Of a DNA stretch of 64,000 nt, positions 1-9,699 are shown piece by piece (within the stretch, counting starts at the first letter, position 1; every line of letters begins with the position of its first letter). The DNA is from Locusta migratoria (Eukaryota; Arthropoda; Insecta; Orthoptera; Acrididae). The position numbers and the translations under genes were made by a program. The stretch spans positions 265,103,151-265,167,150 of the forward strand of contig CM048750.1 in the NCBI GenBank assembly GCA_026315105.1. Direction: 5' to 3'. A model generated the notes under the pieces. It was not told where the DNA came from. It saw only the letters and a program-made list of their open reading frames with translations, and did no database searches.

Positions 1-505
1 ATCATTAAAAGCTGATAAACACCTATGCATCACATATATGTCCAAAATCCGAACAATTTCTTCCGTTCCCCACTTCATTTTGTGATTTTTTTATCACCTA
101 ACCTAAAAACTCGCGCAAACAGTTTCGCCAAAGTTGGTAGGAGCCGAAACTGTTTTAGTTTCGTAAACGAGTTGCGCGTACGCTTGTAGTGCATGCTCAC
201 TGACCAGTAGTGCAGTTTCATGAAACCTAGTTTCGTCGTGTAAAATAGACTTTAGTCTAGTGAATTGACTTGTGGTTGATAGGATACACCCGTACTTGCG
301 ATATACCCTGGCAGAAAACAACCGCAACACCCCCACGTACAATTGCCTTTAATGAAAAGTAAGTTGACATGTAGTTCATTATTGTACAAGTATATGATAA
401 CATATTTGGACCAAATGAAACACACATGTTCAGTAGAATCAATACAAGTAACATCACTCTCTGAAGGACACATAGGTTTGTGTTGCTGCAGCATCTGCCA
501 CTGAA
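1..505. other. No gene seen; unassigned DNA
   Basis: Short open frames exist here but none shows a recognisable motif. No inverted or tandem repeat stands out. Confidence 0.4.
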
Positions 506-725
506 GTTAGCCAACAGCTTTAGTGATGTTCTCAGGCTTGCTAAATGAACCTGTAACAAAGCATGTGGCTCTCCTTTGAATATACTGAATCTTCTCTATC
601 ATCACCAGCATCCCACACTGACGAATACCGGCACTGGTTGGTTTTGTACGCTGCTTCCTTTGCTGATAGACTACACTTCCTGATGATTCTTCCAATGAAT
701 CTTAGTCTAGTATCAGGCATACCGA
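506..725 (-). pseudogene. Jockey-like LINE reverse transcriptase, C-terminal scrap
   Basis: Read on the minus strand, the segment encodes LRFIGRIIRKC followed by a broken frame and then IEKIQYIQRRATCFVTG. This is the thumb region that follows the catalytic core in the jockey-like LINEs elsewhere in the window (compare 25223-25819, with LRFIGRTLKRC and IERVQRREARFVLSR). At least one frameshift separates the two motifs. Both ends are missing. It is an old, non-functional fragment. Confidence 0.6.
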
Positions 726-1044
726 CGATTAATTTTTGTTATGACCTCGGGATGCTGTAGATTCGAAAGGTGGTGGGCTATAGCTAGCAAGGATGTGGAC
801 AAGGTCTGCAACTGACAGAAGTGATTAGTTCACATGTACTTTTAATACATACGACAATAATGCTTTACTTGGATGTGCTTGTGATGGTGCAGAGTCCTAT
901 CTAATATACAGCTCTGCTATGTTTCCCTTAGTCTTTTTCAGTAGCAAATGTTGCGGCTTGTATTAAGACTACTGGCTCACGTGGATGACATTCTTCTGTT
1001 CACTCAAACCTTCAGCTACTGACTGGAAGTGCCACACTCCTGCT
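726..1044. other. No gene seen
   Basis: Unassigned, AT-leaning DNA with no motif or repeat that I recognise. Confidence 0.4.
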
Positions 1045-1045
1045 G

Positions 1046-1748
1046 ATTAAATGTAAGGAGAGACATTGAATAAAAATTTGTGTTGTGGCTGGGACCGAAC
1101 TCTGGACTTTCTGCTTAGTAGGCGGGCGCTATAGTCCGCTCAGCTAACACAGAGTTATGGACAAAGCGAATATACGGACGTTCTCCAAACAAGTCTCCCT
1201 CGCACCACATACTTTAATTCTGCCTCACTGTTCCCTGTGAAATGCGTATCAAATTGCTAAGGCTCTCCTATATTAGAATATCACCCGATCAAAAAACGTG
1301 AATGGGAACAATCCCGCCCTACAGGCAGAGGTCTAAAGCCGTCTGCCTACTAAGCAGGAGGTTCCGGCTTCAATGTCTCTCCTTGTGTTTAATACCTTTT
1401 GTATAATGACACAATGTTTGGCTCAAGGCACTGCATTATTGTTGATATTTATATCACCTCTGCATGAAGAACAAAGCGTGATTGTTTCCATTCATGTTAT
1501 TTGCTAGAATGTGGTTCCAATATAGGAGAGCCTTGGCAATTTGATACGCATTTCATAGGGGAACCTTGAGGCAGAATTAAAGTATGTTGTCGGAAGGCAG
1601 ACGTGCTTGAAGTCAGCCCATGTAGTCTCTCTGTCCGTAACGCTGTGGCAGCTGAGCGGTCTAAAGCACCTACCTAGTAATCAGAAACTCCCGGGTTCGA
1701 ATCCCGCCCTAAGCACACATTCAATGCCTCTCCTTATATTTAATACCG
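1046..1748. repeat. Foldback element with tRNA-like units on both arms
   Basis: The outer arms 1046-1275 and 1518-1748 are inverted copies of one another. From outside inwards each arm has a tail (TAAGGAGAG with CATTGAAT), a tRNA-like unit and a block running from TTAATTCTGCCTC to GGCTCTCCTATAT. The left tRNA-like unit lies on the minus strand (about 1080-1165, B-box-like GGGACCGAACTC). The right one lies on the plus strand (about 1637-1715, B box GGGTTCGAATCCC), so both read outward. A third tRNA-like unit with the same tail lies in the loop (about 1310-1392, plus). The structure may be one foldback or an inverted pair of SINEs. I see no clear target-site duplication. Confidence 0.65.
1637..1715 (+). 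repeat. tRNA-like SINE head
   Basis: An A-box-like stretch (TGGCAGCTGAGCGG) and a B box (GGGTTCGAATCCC) are spaced as in a pol III tRNA promoter. It sits in the right arm of the foldback at 1046-1748, and a decayed mirror copy lies at about 1080-1165. The acceptor stem does not pair well, so I read it as SINE-derived and not a functional tRNA. Confidence 0.6.
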
Positions 1749-2231
1749 TAACTGAAAGTTATTACCCGATAAACTTCTGGTTTTCGGATAGCTAATACAG
1801 TGCGAAGCGTAAGAAGACAAAGACTTAGAGATGGGGGAAGTGACGAGCAAAGAGATTGAGGAAAGGAGTGGAGGATGTACGTCAAATTTTCAGACATATT
1901 GAAGCATTGACGGGTTCTCTAGTGGAATGAAGAAACCCTCCGACGCGGGTAAAACGTAGACCAGGGTGACCCATAGACGGACCATCACCATGAATTAGAA
2001 ATAGCGCAGCATGTACATTGAAAGAATGTCCCAAGGGCGGTAAAGACAGTTGGACCAGTGTCTAGAATATGCCATCGCGATATTTGGACGTCCCGCAAGG
2101 CGGAGAAGGTGGCCGTAGGCGACAGAAGCCAACTGACTCCTAACGAGAATTCCGACGTCGTAATTGCAGGTATACTATTTTTTTCTTCCGGAAGTGGGTA
2201 TTATTACCCTCTTCTCACATAACATCTTGTA
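1749..2231. other. No gene seen
   Basis: Unassigned DNA between the tRNA foldback and a LINE copy. Confidence 0.4.
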
Positions 2232-3345
2232 AGCCATGAATGAAGGGCAACAGACAGATTGTGTTTTTCTCAATTTCTAAAAGGCATTTCACGTAGTGCC
2301 GCACTGCAGATTGCTAACGAAGATACCTGCATATCGAATAGGTTCATGGCTGGAAGACTTCCTAAGTAATAGAACGCAGTACATTGTTCTTGACGGCGAG
2401 TGTTCATCAGAGACAAGCGTATCGACAGGCGTGTCCCATGGGAGTGTGATAGGACCGCTATTATTTTCTGTCCATATAAATGATCTGATGGACAGAGTAA
2501 CTTGTAATTTGCGGCTGTTTGCTGATGATGCTGTGGTGTATGGGAGGTTGTCGTCTTTAACTGACTGTAATAGAATACGGGATGACTTAGTCAAAATTTC
2601 TAGTTCGTGTAAAGAATGGCAGCTAGCTCTCAATGTAAAAAAATGTATGATGATGCACATAAGTAGGAAAAATAATCCGCTAATGTTCGAATACAGCATT
2701 AGTAGTGACCTTCTTGATAAGTCGCGTCATTCAAATATCAAGGTGTAACATTGCAGAGCGATATGAAATAGAACGAACATGTAAGGACAGTTGTGAATAA
2801 GGCGGACAGCCGACTTCGGTTTATTGGGAGAATTTTGGGAAGATGTACTTCATCTGTAAAGGAGACCGCGTATAAAACGCTTGTACGACGACGTCTTAAG
2901 TATTGTTCAAGTGTTTGAAACCCGCAGAAGATCAGTTTAACGGAAGACATAGAAACAGTTGATAGGCGAGCAGCTAGGTTCGTTACTGGTAGATTCGACC
3001 AATGCGTGAGCGTCACGGAAATGTTCTGGGAACTCAAATGGGTATCGCCGGAGGAAAGACGACGTTCTTTTGGAGAATTTCTGTTGAGGAAATTTAGAGG
3101 GCCGGAATTTAAAGCTGAGTGTAGTACGATCTTGCTGCCACCTTCTTACATTTCGCGTAGTGACCACAAAGACAAGATAAGAGAAATTAGGGCTTGTACG
3201 GAGGTTTACAGGCATTCTTTTTTTCCTCCTTCTGTTTGGGAGCGGAATAGGAAAGGAAATGCCTAGTAGTCGTATAGTGTACCCTCCGCCACGCACCTTA
3301 CGGTGGATTGCGGAGTATGTATGTAGATGTAGATGTAGATATTAG
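2232..3345 (+). mobile_element. Jockey-like LINE, 5'-truncated, with its 3' end
   Basis: This is a 5'-truncated non-LTR retrotransposon. The reverse transcriptase starts inside the fingers (a broken LNF-KAFHVVPH near 2268-2300), passes through the palm motif LRLFADDAVVYG (about 2510-2545) and continues with frameshifts into the thumb (RRAARFV equivalent near 2970). The FADD active-site box is intact, but the glycine-rich loop reads GVSHGSVIGPLLF in place of GVPQGSVLGPLLF. The 3' UTR ends in a short TGTAGA repeat (about 3318-3343), the normal tail of this family. Other copies lie at 3977, 5988, 25139 and 27619. Stops and shifts make it inactive. Confidence 0.85.
2296..2748 (+). pseudogene. Reverse transcriptase core of the LINE at 2232-3345
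   Basis: A 150-residue open stretch covers the fingers and palm of a jockey-like reverse transcriptase. It contains the template-grip segment (SWLEDFLSNRTQYIV), then the VIGPLLFSVHINDL segment, the FADD catalytic motif, and the CKEWQLALNVKKC segment before the thumb. An ordinary member would have several hundred residues and an upstream endonuclease, which is absent here. The PQG of the usual glycine-rich loop is changed to SHG. In the cell this enzyme would copy LINE RNA at a nicked target; this copy cannot do so. Confidence 0.8.
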
Positions 3346-3976
3346 CTACACAAATCAACTGTTCCACCATCTTAGCTTCCCTTCATCTGTTTTGGTAGGC
3401 ATTTCCAACATACAAGTCATGGTAGGAAAACATGCCACCTTTTCTATAATTTTACTCTGTATTATTTTTCAAGATTGTAAGTTGTGATTTTCGGCAGTTT
3501 CTTTAATTCATGATCTAATGCCGCCACTATTGAAATATGAGAATGGTCAAATTAAAATTAAAGAGGTTTTTCTTGGAGATGGTTAAACACACACTGAAAT
3601 AACACATGCAAGTTTTTGCTACATGTTTGTTGTGGAAAATTGACTATAAAATTAAAAATGCAATCTTTAGATAAGCACACTGATTCATTCAAATTATGAC
3701 TGGCACCCTGCAGCTATTATTAAGCCAGTTATTAAGAATCCATATGATAAGCCTAGATCTTTTACAGACGCATGTCAGGAAAATTGAAAAATTGAAAACG
3801 GGGATACCACTCATTAGCTTTGATCCATGAATCATAGGACAAGCTGACAGATGGTATCCCAGTCTTCAGTTGTCATGGTACCTCTACGTTCAGTAAATAA
3901 TCAAAATAAGTGCAACCTATTTAATCTAACAGAGATGCTGGACAATTCATGAAAGAAGTAAATATGAAACTCCGGA
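3346..3976. other. No gene seen
   Basis: AT-rich unassigned DNA between two jockey-like LINE fragments. Confidence 0.4.
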
Positions 3977-4477
3977 AGAATATCTAGGCGTAACAGTTGT
4001 GAGTAAGGCGGACAGCCGACTTCGGTTTATTGGGCGAACTTTGGAAAGATGTACTTCATCTGTAAAGGAGACCACGTATAAAACGCTTGTACGACCACGT
4101 CTTGAGTATTGCTCAAGTGTTTGAGACTCGCAGGAGATCAATTTAGAGGAAGACATAGAAGGAGTTCAGAGGCGAGCAGCTAGGTTCGTTACTGGTAGGT
4201 TCGACCAATGCGCGAGTGTCGCGGAAATGCTCCGGGAACTCAAATGGAGGAAAGACGACGTTGTTTTTTTTTTTTTTTTTTCAGAAATTCTGTTGAGAAA
4301 ATTTAGAGGGTCGGAATTTGAAGATGTCTGCAGAACGATCTTGCTACCGCCTACTTCCGTTTCACGTAAAGATCGCAAAGACAAGGATAAGAAATTAGGG
4401 CTCGTACAGAGGCATATAGACATTCTTTATTCCCTCGTTCTATTTAGGAGTGGAGCCTTGTGGTGGAGTGGGTGGTA
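3977..4477 (+). mobile_element. Jockey-like LINE fragment, thumb and C-terminus
   Basis: The fragment begins at a YLGVT-like block, drops about 50 bases relative to the copy at 2740, and goes on through SRLRFIGRTLERC, a broken LVRPRLEYCSSV and VQRRAARFVTGRFDQCASVAEM. A run of T at 4264-4281 interrupts the frame. The copy stops abruptly at the end of the mariner-like element (4478) without its 3' UTR, so insertion or a later rearrangement removed the end. Confidence 0.8.
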
Positions 4478-5987
4478 TATACAGGGTGTTACAAAAACGC
4501 TTAATTTCCATGTTAGAGATTATTATTTTATTATTTCTCTTCAAATCACATTAATCATGGAATGGAAACACACAGCAACAGATCGTTCCAGCGTGACTTC
4601 AAACACTTTGTTGCAGGAAATGTTCAAAATGTCCTCCGTTAGCGAGGATACATGCATCTATCCTCCGTCGTATGGAATCCCTGATGCTCTGATGCAGCCC
4701 TGGAGAATGGTGTATTGTATCAGAGCCGTCCACAATACGAGCATGATGAGTCTCTACATTTGGTACCGGGGTTGCGTAGACAAGAGCTTTCAAATGCCCC
4801 CAAAAATGAAAGTCAAGGGGATTGAGGTCAGGAGAGCGTGGAGGCCATGGAATTGGTCCGCCTCTACCAATGCATCGGTCACGGAATCTGTTGTTGAGAA
4901 GCGTACGAACACGTCGACTGAAATGTGCAGGAGCTCCATCGTGCATGAACCACATGTTGTGTCGTACTTGTAAAGACACATGTTCTAGCAGCACAGGTAG
5001 AGTATCCCGTGTGAAATCATGATAACGTGCTCCAGTGAGCGTAGGAGGAAGAACATGAGGCCCAATCAAGACATCACCAACAATTCCTGCCCAAAAATTC
5101 ACAGAAAATCTGTGTTGATGACGTGATTACACAATTGCGTGCGGGTTCTAGTCAGCCCACACATGTGGATTGTGAAAATTTACAATTTCATCATGTTGGA
5201 ATGAATTGAATAGAACATTTGCACTGGAATAAGAACTGACACATTGTTGGATGAACCATTCGCAGAAGTGTACCAGTGGAGGCCAATCAGCTGCTGATAG
5301 TGCCTGCACAAGCTGTACATGGTAAGGAAACAACTGATTCTCTCGTAGCACTCTCCATACAGTGACGTGGTCAACGTTTCCTTGTACAGCAGCAACATCT
5401 CTGACGCTAACATTAGGGTTATCGTCTACTGCACGAAGAATTGCCTCGTCCAATGCAGGTGTTCTCGTTGTTTAGGCCTTCCCCAGTCGCGAATCATAGT
5501 CTGGAATGTCCCATGCTCTCTAAGACGCCGATCAGTTGCTTCGAACGTCTTCCTGTCGGGACACCTTCGTTCTGGAAATCTGTCTCGATACAAACGTACC
5601 GCGCCACGCCTATTGCCCTGTGCTAATCCATACATCAAATGGGCATCTGCCAACTCCGAATTTGTAAACATTGCACTGACTGCAAAACCACATTCGTGAT
5701 GAACACTAACCAGTTGATGCTACGTACTGATGTGTTTGATGCTAGTATTGTAGAACAATGAGTCGCATGTCAACATAAACACTGAACTCAACGTTACTTT
5801 CCTTCAATTGGGCCAACTGGCGGTGAATCGAGGAAGTACAGTACACACTAACGAAACAATTGGGTATTTTGACAATTGTCTGCATAATTTATTTCAATTT
5901 CCATATAAAGAGAATTAATAAAATGAGCTTTAACATGGAAATTAAGCTTTACCGGACACATATCCACATAACATATTCTCTTTCTTT
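4478..5987 (-). mobile_element. Mariner-like DNA transposon, copy A, damaged at both ends
   Basis: Closely related to copy B at 55436-57054. The left end begins TACAGGGTGTTACAAAAA, but about 75 bases of the inverted repeat present in copy B are missing directly after it. The far end stops at about 5987, inside the other inverted repeat, where jockey-like LINE sequence begins. The transposase is on the minus strand. Loss of one complete terminus and of the first catalytic aspartate makes the copy immobile. Confidence 0.8.
4599..5671 (-). pseudogene. Tc1/mariner-type transposase with DUF4817-like head, copy A
   Basis: Three minus-strand frames together cover the enzyme: 5426-5671 (N-terminal helix-turn-helix part, RGAVRLYRDRFPERRCPDR), 5148-5453 (linker, HVTVWRVLRENQLFPYHVQ) and 4599-5102 (C-terminal catalytic half). 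The second acidic residue is in MWFMHDGAPAH and the third in SPDLNPLDFHFW. I count 41 residues between these two aspartates. The first catalytic block, LFTDEASF in copy B, is reduced to LFNSF here, so the first Asp is gone. There is also a frameshift near 5440 and in-frame stops near 5145 and 5110. The head resembles the Pfam DUF4817 domain seen in insect transposases (recognition from memory). Confidence 0.8.
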
Positions 5988-7012
5988 GCGCGCGGGAAAA
6001 TAGAACACCTAAATCGTTCCGTTTTCGATCTGATTTCTCTTATTTTATTGGGATGGTCATGTCTCCCTAAGTAGGTGGGTGATAGCAAAATAATTTTATA
6101 TTCAGAAGTAAAAGTCGGTGATTGAAACTTCTCAAACAGATCACGCCGCAATGAACAACGCCTTTCTTTTAATGATTTCCACCCCAATTCGTGCAACATT
6201 TCCGTGACGCTTTCCCCCCGTACCGTGATAAAACAAAACGAACTGCCCTTCTCTGAACCTTCTCAATGTCTTCCGTCAGTCCCACCTGGTGAGGGTCCCA
6301 CAAGAGGCAACAGTACTCCAGGAGAGGATGCACAAGTGTGATGTAGGCACTCTCTTTGGTGGAGCTGGTGCATCGTCTGAGCGTTCTGCCAATGAAACGT
6401 AACCTTTGGTTCGCCTTCCCCACAATATTTTCTATGTGTTCTCTCCAGTCAAAGTTGTTCGTAATTGTAACTCCTAGGTACTTGGTAGAATCTACGACTT
6501 AGGGTTTGACTGTTTTATCGCGTAAATGAAGTTCAGCGGATTTTACTTCACACTTTTCTTTATTTAGTGTCAATTGCCAATTTTCGCACCATGCAGATAT
6601 TTTGTCTAAATCGCTTTGCAGTTACTTTTGATCCTCTGTTGACTTCACTAACCGATAAACGACAGCATCATCCGCGAACAGTCTAAGGCAGCTATTCAGA
6701 TTATCTCCTAAATCGTTTATAAACACGAGGAAGAGTAGGGGACATTTAACGCTTCCCTGTGGAACGCCAGATATCACTTCTGTTTTACTCGATGACTTAT
6801 CGTCAATTACAACGAACTGTGTTCTTTCTGATAGGAAATGGTGAATCCAATCGCACAACTGGGGAGATATTCCATAAGCACGCAATTTCATTAGGAGCCG
6901 CTTGTGGGGTACAGTGTCAAAAGCCTTCCTGAAATCCAGAAATATGGAATCGATTTGATGAGATCCCTTTTCGATGGCACTTATCACTTCATGTGAATAA
7001 AGGGAAATTAAA
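5988..7012 (-). mobile_element. Jockey-like LINE, 5'-truncated, minus strand
   Basis: Reading from 7012 down: AIEKGSHQIDSIFLDFRKAF, the GVPQGSVKCPLLF loop, LRLFADDAVVYR (about 6660-6700), the YLGVT segment, LRFIGRTLRRC (about 6390), LLEYCCLLWDPHQVG and VQRRAVRFVLSRYGG. Frameshifts lie near 6620 and 6185, with an in-frame stop in the segment between. The 3' end is cut at about 5988 where the damaged mariner-like element joins. It runs opposite to the LINE fragment at 3977-4477, so the mariner-like element now separates two oppositely oriented LINE pieces. Confidence 0.85.
6622..6987 (-). pseudogene. Reverse transcriptase palm of the LINE at 5988-7012
   Basis: 121 residues remain open: the motif-A region (DSIFLDFRKAFDTVPH), the surface helix (WIHHFLSERTQFVVI), the GVPQGSV loop and FADDAVVY. 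Compared with the copy at 2296 the glycine-rich loop is intact, but LGPLLF has become KCPLLF. It is a fragment of a retrotransposon polymerase, with no endonuclease upstream. Confidence 0.8.
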
Positions 7013-7486
7013 GGTTTGGATTTAAAAAAAAAAAAATCTGGTCTTAATAAATTATTTTAATGTGGTTTCAAATACGCGCGTGGATATGCGTGTTCTCTGG
7101 CAGACGAAAGCTTAACAGCTGAAAGCTTTAGTTTTATCTGTTTGTTTTTCTGTTATGTGATCCTTTCTGCGGCTCTTCGGGCGTCTCTGTGGTGAGTAGC
7201 AACCTATCCTTTCCAAAATATTGTTGTATCCCTTAAGATATTTCCATTGTTTGAAACTGATCACAAACTAACTTATACCAAAGACAACAGAAACATCAAT
7301 GCCCGAGAGAGAATTCGAACCCCCGACGGGAACGGCCTCACACATCGGAGCATATCCCCTCAATGCGCTCGACCACTGCCCCGCGGTCAGCTCAGTTCTA
7401 TCGGATGGCACATTCACTGCCAAAGAATGCGCTGACGTTCGTTTTCGCATGCGATTTTACATCTTATTATCAACACGTGTCTGAAG
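7013..7486. repeat. Composite dispersed repeat, copy X1, left part
   Basis: From AAAGGTTTGGATTT (about 7006) through TTAATAAATTATTTTAAT and GGTTTCAAATACG to CAACACGTGTCTGAAGTCTT the sequence matches 28525-28574 plus 29783-30575. It contains one arm of the foldback found complete at 29951-30298, with the same GGCGTCTCTGTGGTGAGTAGC block. The same joints occur at both loci, so this is a duplicated older composite. Confidence 0.6.
7266..7386 (-). repeat. tRNA-derived SINE, head part, minus strand
   Basis: On the minus strand the B-box-like sequence GGGTTCGAATTC follows CGTCGGG, with the poorly kept A box near 7370. The tail (TGATGACC core) is absent. The same truncated SINE sits at the homologous place in the second copy of the composite repeat (30353-30472), so the insertion predates the duplication. 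Confidence 0.65.
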
Positions 7487-7498
7487 TCTTGAAACTTT
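7487..7498 (+). repeat. Target-site duplication, left
   Basis: The 12 bases TCTTGAAACTTT occur here and again at 8704-8715, directly flanking the hairpin element. The uninterrupted site in the related repeat near 30573 carries a slightly diverged single version. Confidence 0.6.
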
Positions 7499-7882
7499 CA
7501 AACTTTTATTGAGAAGTGACTCAACAGCCGTAAGATATTTGAGGAAATGCCTACTGTAAACCATCATCTGTTTATTATTTTTTAATCTTCTACCGGTTTC
7601 GGTTAAAAACCATCTTCACGGAAGAGAACTACACAGACTGATCAAACAGGTGCATTATGCATACTGGCATGCATGTCACACAGTAAAAATAAATAAGACG
7701 TCACTAGGCACCAAGTCTTAATTAAAAACATAAAATCAATGCCAGGCTGTGTGATGGTGAGCCAAGGTCTGTTACAAGAGAACCTTTGCCCAATCGCAGT
7801 TGACGTCATATATTCTTTGAATATTAAATAATAACAACTGCAGGATCAGAAGTGACGTCTGTTCTTTGGGAACAGATGCCAC

Positions 7883-7884
<2 letters not shown>

Positions 7885-7953
<69 letters not shown>
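7885..7953 (+). repeat. (AT)n microsatellite
   Basis: About 68 bases of uninterrupted AT dinucleotides. Confidence 0.95.
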
Positions 7954-7957
<4 letters not shown>

Positions 7958-8120
7958 GCCGGTGACGGGCAATGATCCTATCGTTAGTGGGGAGGGGTGG
8001 GCAAGTTTGAAGCCCTTACTATTACGGAAATTAGTTTCATAACTACGAGTTTGAGTACTGTGGGCAGGGCGAAGCTGGGAGGCGTGCTTAGGTTGTCCTT
8101 GCAGGTGCGGTGATCACTGT

Positions 8121-8193
8121 GTCCCCAGTGGTGTAGGGGTCAGCGCAACTGCCTAGAAAGCAGGAGACCCGGGTTCGAATCCAGGCTGGGTAC
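8121..8193 (+). repeat. tRNA-like SINE head
   Basis: GTCCCCAGTGGTGTAGGGG is followed by an anticodon-arm-like ACTGCCTAGAAAGCAGG and the B box GGGTTCGAATCC, and the segment ends GGCTGGGTACA. It looks tRNA-derived, and the tail runs directly into TTTTCAGCTT. A fragment of the same unit lies at 33235-33290 on the other strand. Confidence 0.65.
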
Positions 8194-8736
8194 ACATTTT
8201 CAGCTTTGCCCAATCGCAGTTGATGTCATATATTCTTAGAGTGTACAAGAGAACCTAACACAACTATTGAACACATCAGTCAAAAGTGTTAAAATTAGCG
8301 ATGGTCAAAGTATACATACTTCTAAGCTTAAATTTACCAAAGATATATTTTCACAGAGTATGCTACAAAGGAATACTTAGCTGGATTTTATCAAAGGCAA
8401 TATTTCCATAGAGTATACTTTGATCATCGCTAATTTTAACACTTTTGACTGTTGTGTTCAATAGTTGTGTTAGGTTCTCTTGTAATAGACCTTGGTTCAC
8501 CATCAAACAGCCTGGCATTGCTTTTATGTTTTTTAATCAAGACTTGACACCTAGTGACGTCTTATTTATTTTTACTGTGTGACATGCATGCCAGTATGCA
8601 TAAGGAGGCATATAATGCACCTGTTTGATCAGTCTGTGTAGTTCTCTTCCGTGAAGATGGTTTATAACCGAAACCGGTAGAAGATTGAAAAATAATAAAC
8701 AGCTCTTGAAACTTTATTTTGTGACTGTTCACAGAT

Positions 8737-9107
8737 GTTCACAGTGTGGACAGGAAGAGGGTTGAGGCTTTTGAAATGTGGTGCTACAGAAGAATGCTGA
8801 AGATAAGGTGGGTGGATTGCGTAACTAACGAGGAGGTACTGAACAGAATTGGGGAGAAAAGAAATTTCTGGCATACCTTGACTAAAAGAAGGGATAGATT
8901 GGCAGGACACATTCTTAGACATCAAGGAATTGTGAATTTAGCATTGGAGGGAAGTGTGTGGGGTAAAAACCGCAGAGGAAGACCAAGAGATGGATACAGT
9001 AAGCAGATTCAGACACATGTAGGTTGCAGTTCTTATGTGGAGATGAAGAGACTTGCTCAGGATAGGGTATTGTGGAGAGCTGCATCAAACCAGTCTCCGG
9101 ACTGAAG

Positions 9108-9141
<34 letters not shown>
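8737..9141 (+). mobile_element. RTE-like LINE, short 3' end copy
   Basis: A 5'-truncated copy retaining only the C-terminal ~120 residues (8746-9105). It starts at DRKRVEAFEMWCYRRMLKI, continues with TNEEVLNRIGEKRNFWHTL and GHILRHQGIVNLALEG, and ends NQSPD. The stop is followed by a CTA trinucleotide tail, as expected for RTE-type elements that end in short tandem repeats. The seven bases CACAGAT flank the copy (8730-8736 and 9142-9148). The same family occurs at 10796, 21651, 23755 and 33445. Confidence 0.85.
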
Positions 9142-9142
<1 letters not shown>

Positions 9143-9275
9143 ACAGATATTAGAGCATGCCTTTTTTTCTCATTAGTCGGTTGGCCTTGATGGAGGATTA
9201 GGAACATTGAAAATAGGTGGTATTGCTGTCAACTTGTATCATTTCCAACCATAAGCTCTATTTTTCTCAAACTGC
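9142..9275. repeat. Composite repeat X1, right part
   Basis: ATATTAGAGCATGCC through GGATTAGGAACATTGAAA and CAACTTGTATC matches 30600-30740, so X1 resumes after the two insertions at 7499-8703 and 8737-9141. Confidence 0.6.
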
Positions 9276-9407
9276 ATGTATGGTATGAATTACGTCACAT
9301 CGGTGTATCTGGAGCGGCGTGTGCAAGGAGAGGAGTGTCCAGGGTTGGCAGCAGCAGATGAGTCGCGGTCAGGCGAACTGACGGGCGTCCGGTGGGCAGC
9401 TGGAGTC

Positions 9408-9450
<43 letters not shown>

Positions 9451-9699
9451 GGTGTGCGTGTGGCGGTCATTGTGAGTGACGGCCGCGATTTCCACACTGC
9501 CGCTGCTAGCCGCCCATCAGCCCGCTGCCCGGCTCAACCACTGGCCTAGATTCCTTTGCCGCCGCCACCGCACCGCCGACAGTCCACCCACCACACTATT
9601 TTTTTTACCAGAGCGATACCACAGTCTAACATATACAGTCACGACACTCCCGCAGATTTTTTTGTTATACGTTGCGATATCAGCGGACGACAAGCTACT
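9276..9699. other. GC-rich unassigned DNA with a (GT)n repeat
   Basis: The stretch is much richer in G+C than its surroundings and holds a (TG)n run at 9411-9441 followed by GGGT repeats. Open frames on both strands look like products of base composition. It may be the 5' region of the LINE relic that follows, or single-copy DNA. Confidence 0.35.

Larger units (their letters stand above)
7788..8242 (+). repeat. SINE-containing insertion in the hairpin arm
   Basis: The segment breaks the hairpin arm. TTGCCCAATCGCAGTTGA with a following CATATATTCTT occurs at both its ends (about 7787-7820 and 8209-8240). It contains the long AT repeat and a tRNA-like unit at 8121-8193 whose A box (GTGGTGTAGGGGTCAGCGC) and B box (GGGTTCGAATCC) are well kept. 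Confidence 0.55.
7499..8703. mobile_element. Hairpin (foldback) element with an internal SINE insertion
   Basis: Left arm 7569-7787 pairs with 8478-8702, and the inner arm 8243-8313 pairs with 8415-8478. Without the 455 bases inserted at about 7788-8242 this would be one hairpin with arms of about 285 bases and a loop of about 100. The outer arm holds CTACCGGTTTCGGTTA on the left and GAAGATGGTTTATAACCG on the right. The flanks are 12-bp direct repeats. No coding capacity is seen. It is a non-autonomous foldback or MITE; I cannot name its family. Confidence 0.7.

Noticed and set aside
7772..7972. A 66-residue protein with Ile-Tyr repeats
   Set aside because: It is translation of an AT microsatellite. 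The same applies to frames at 62194-62574 and 62793-63165.
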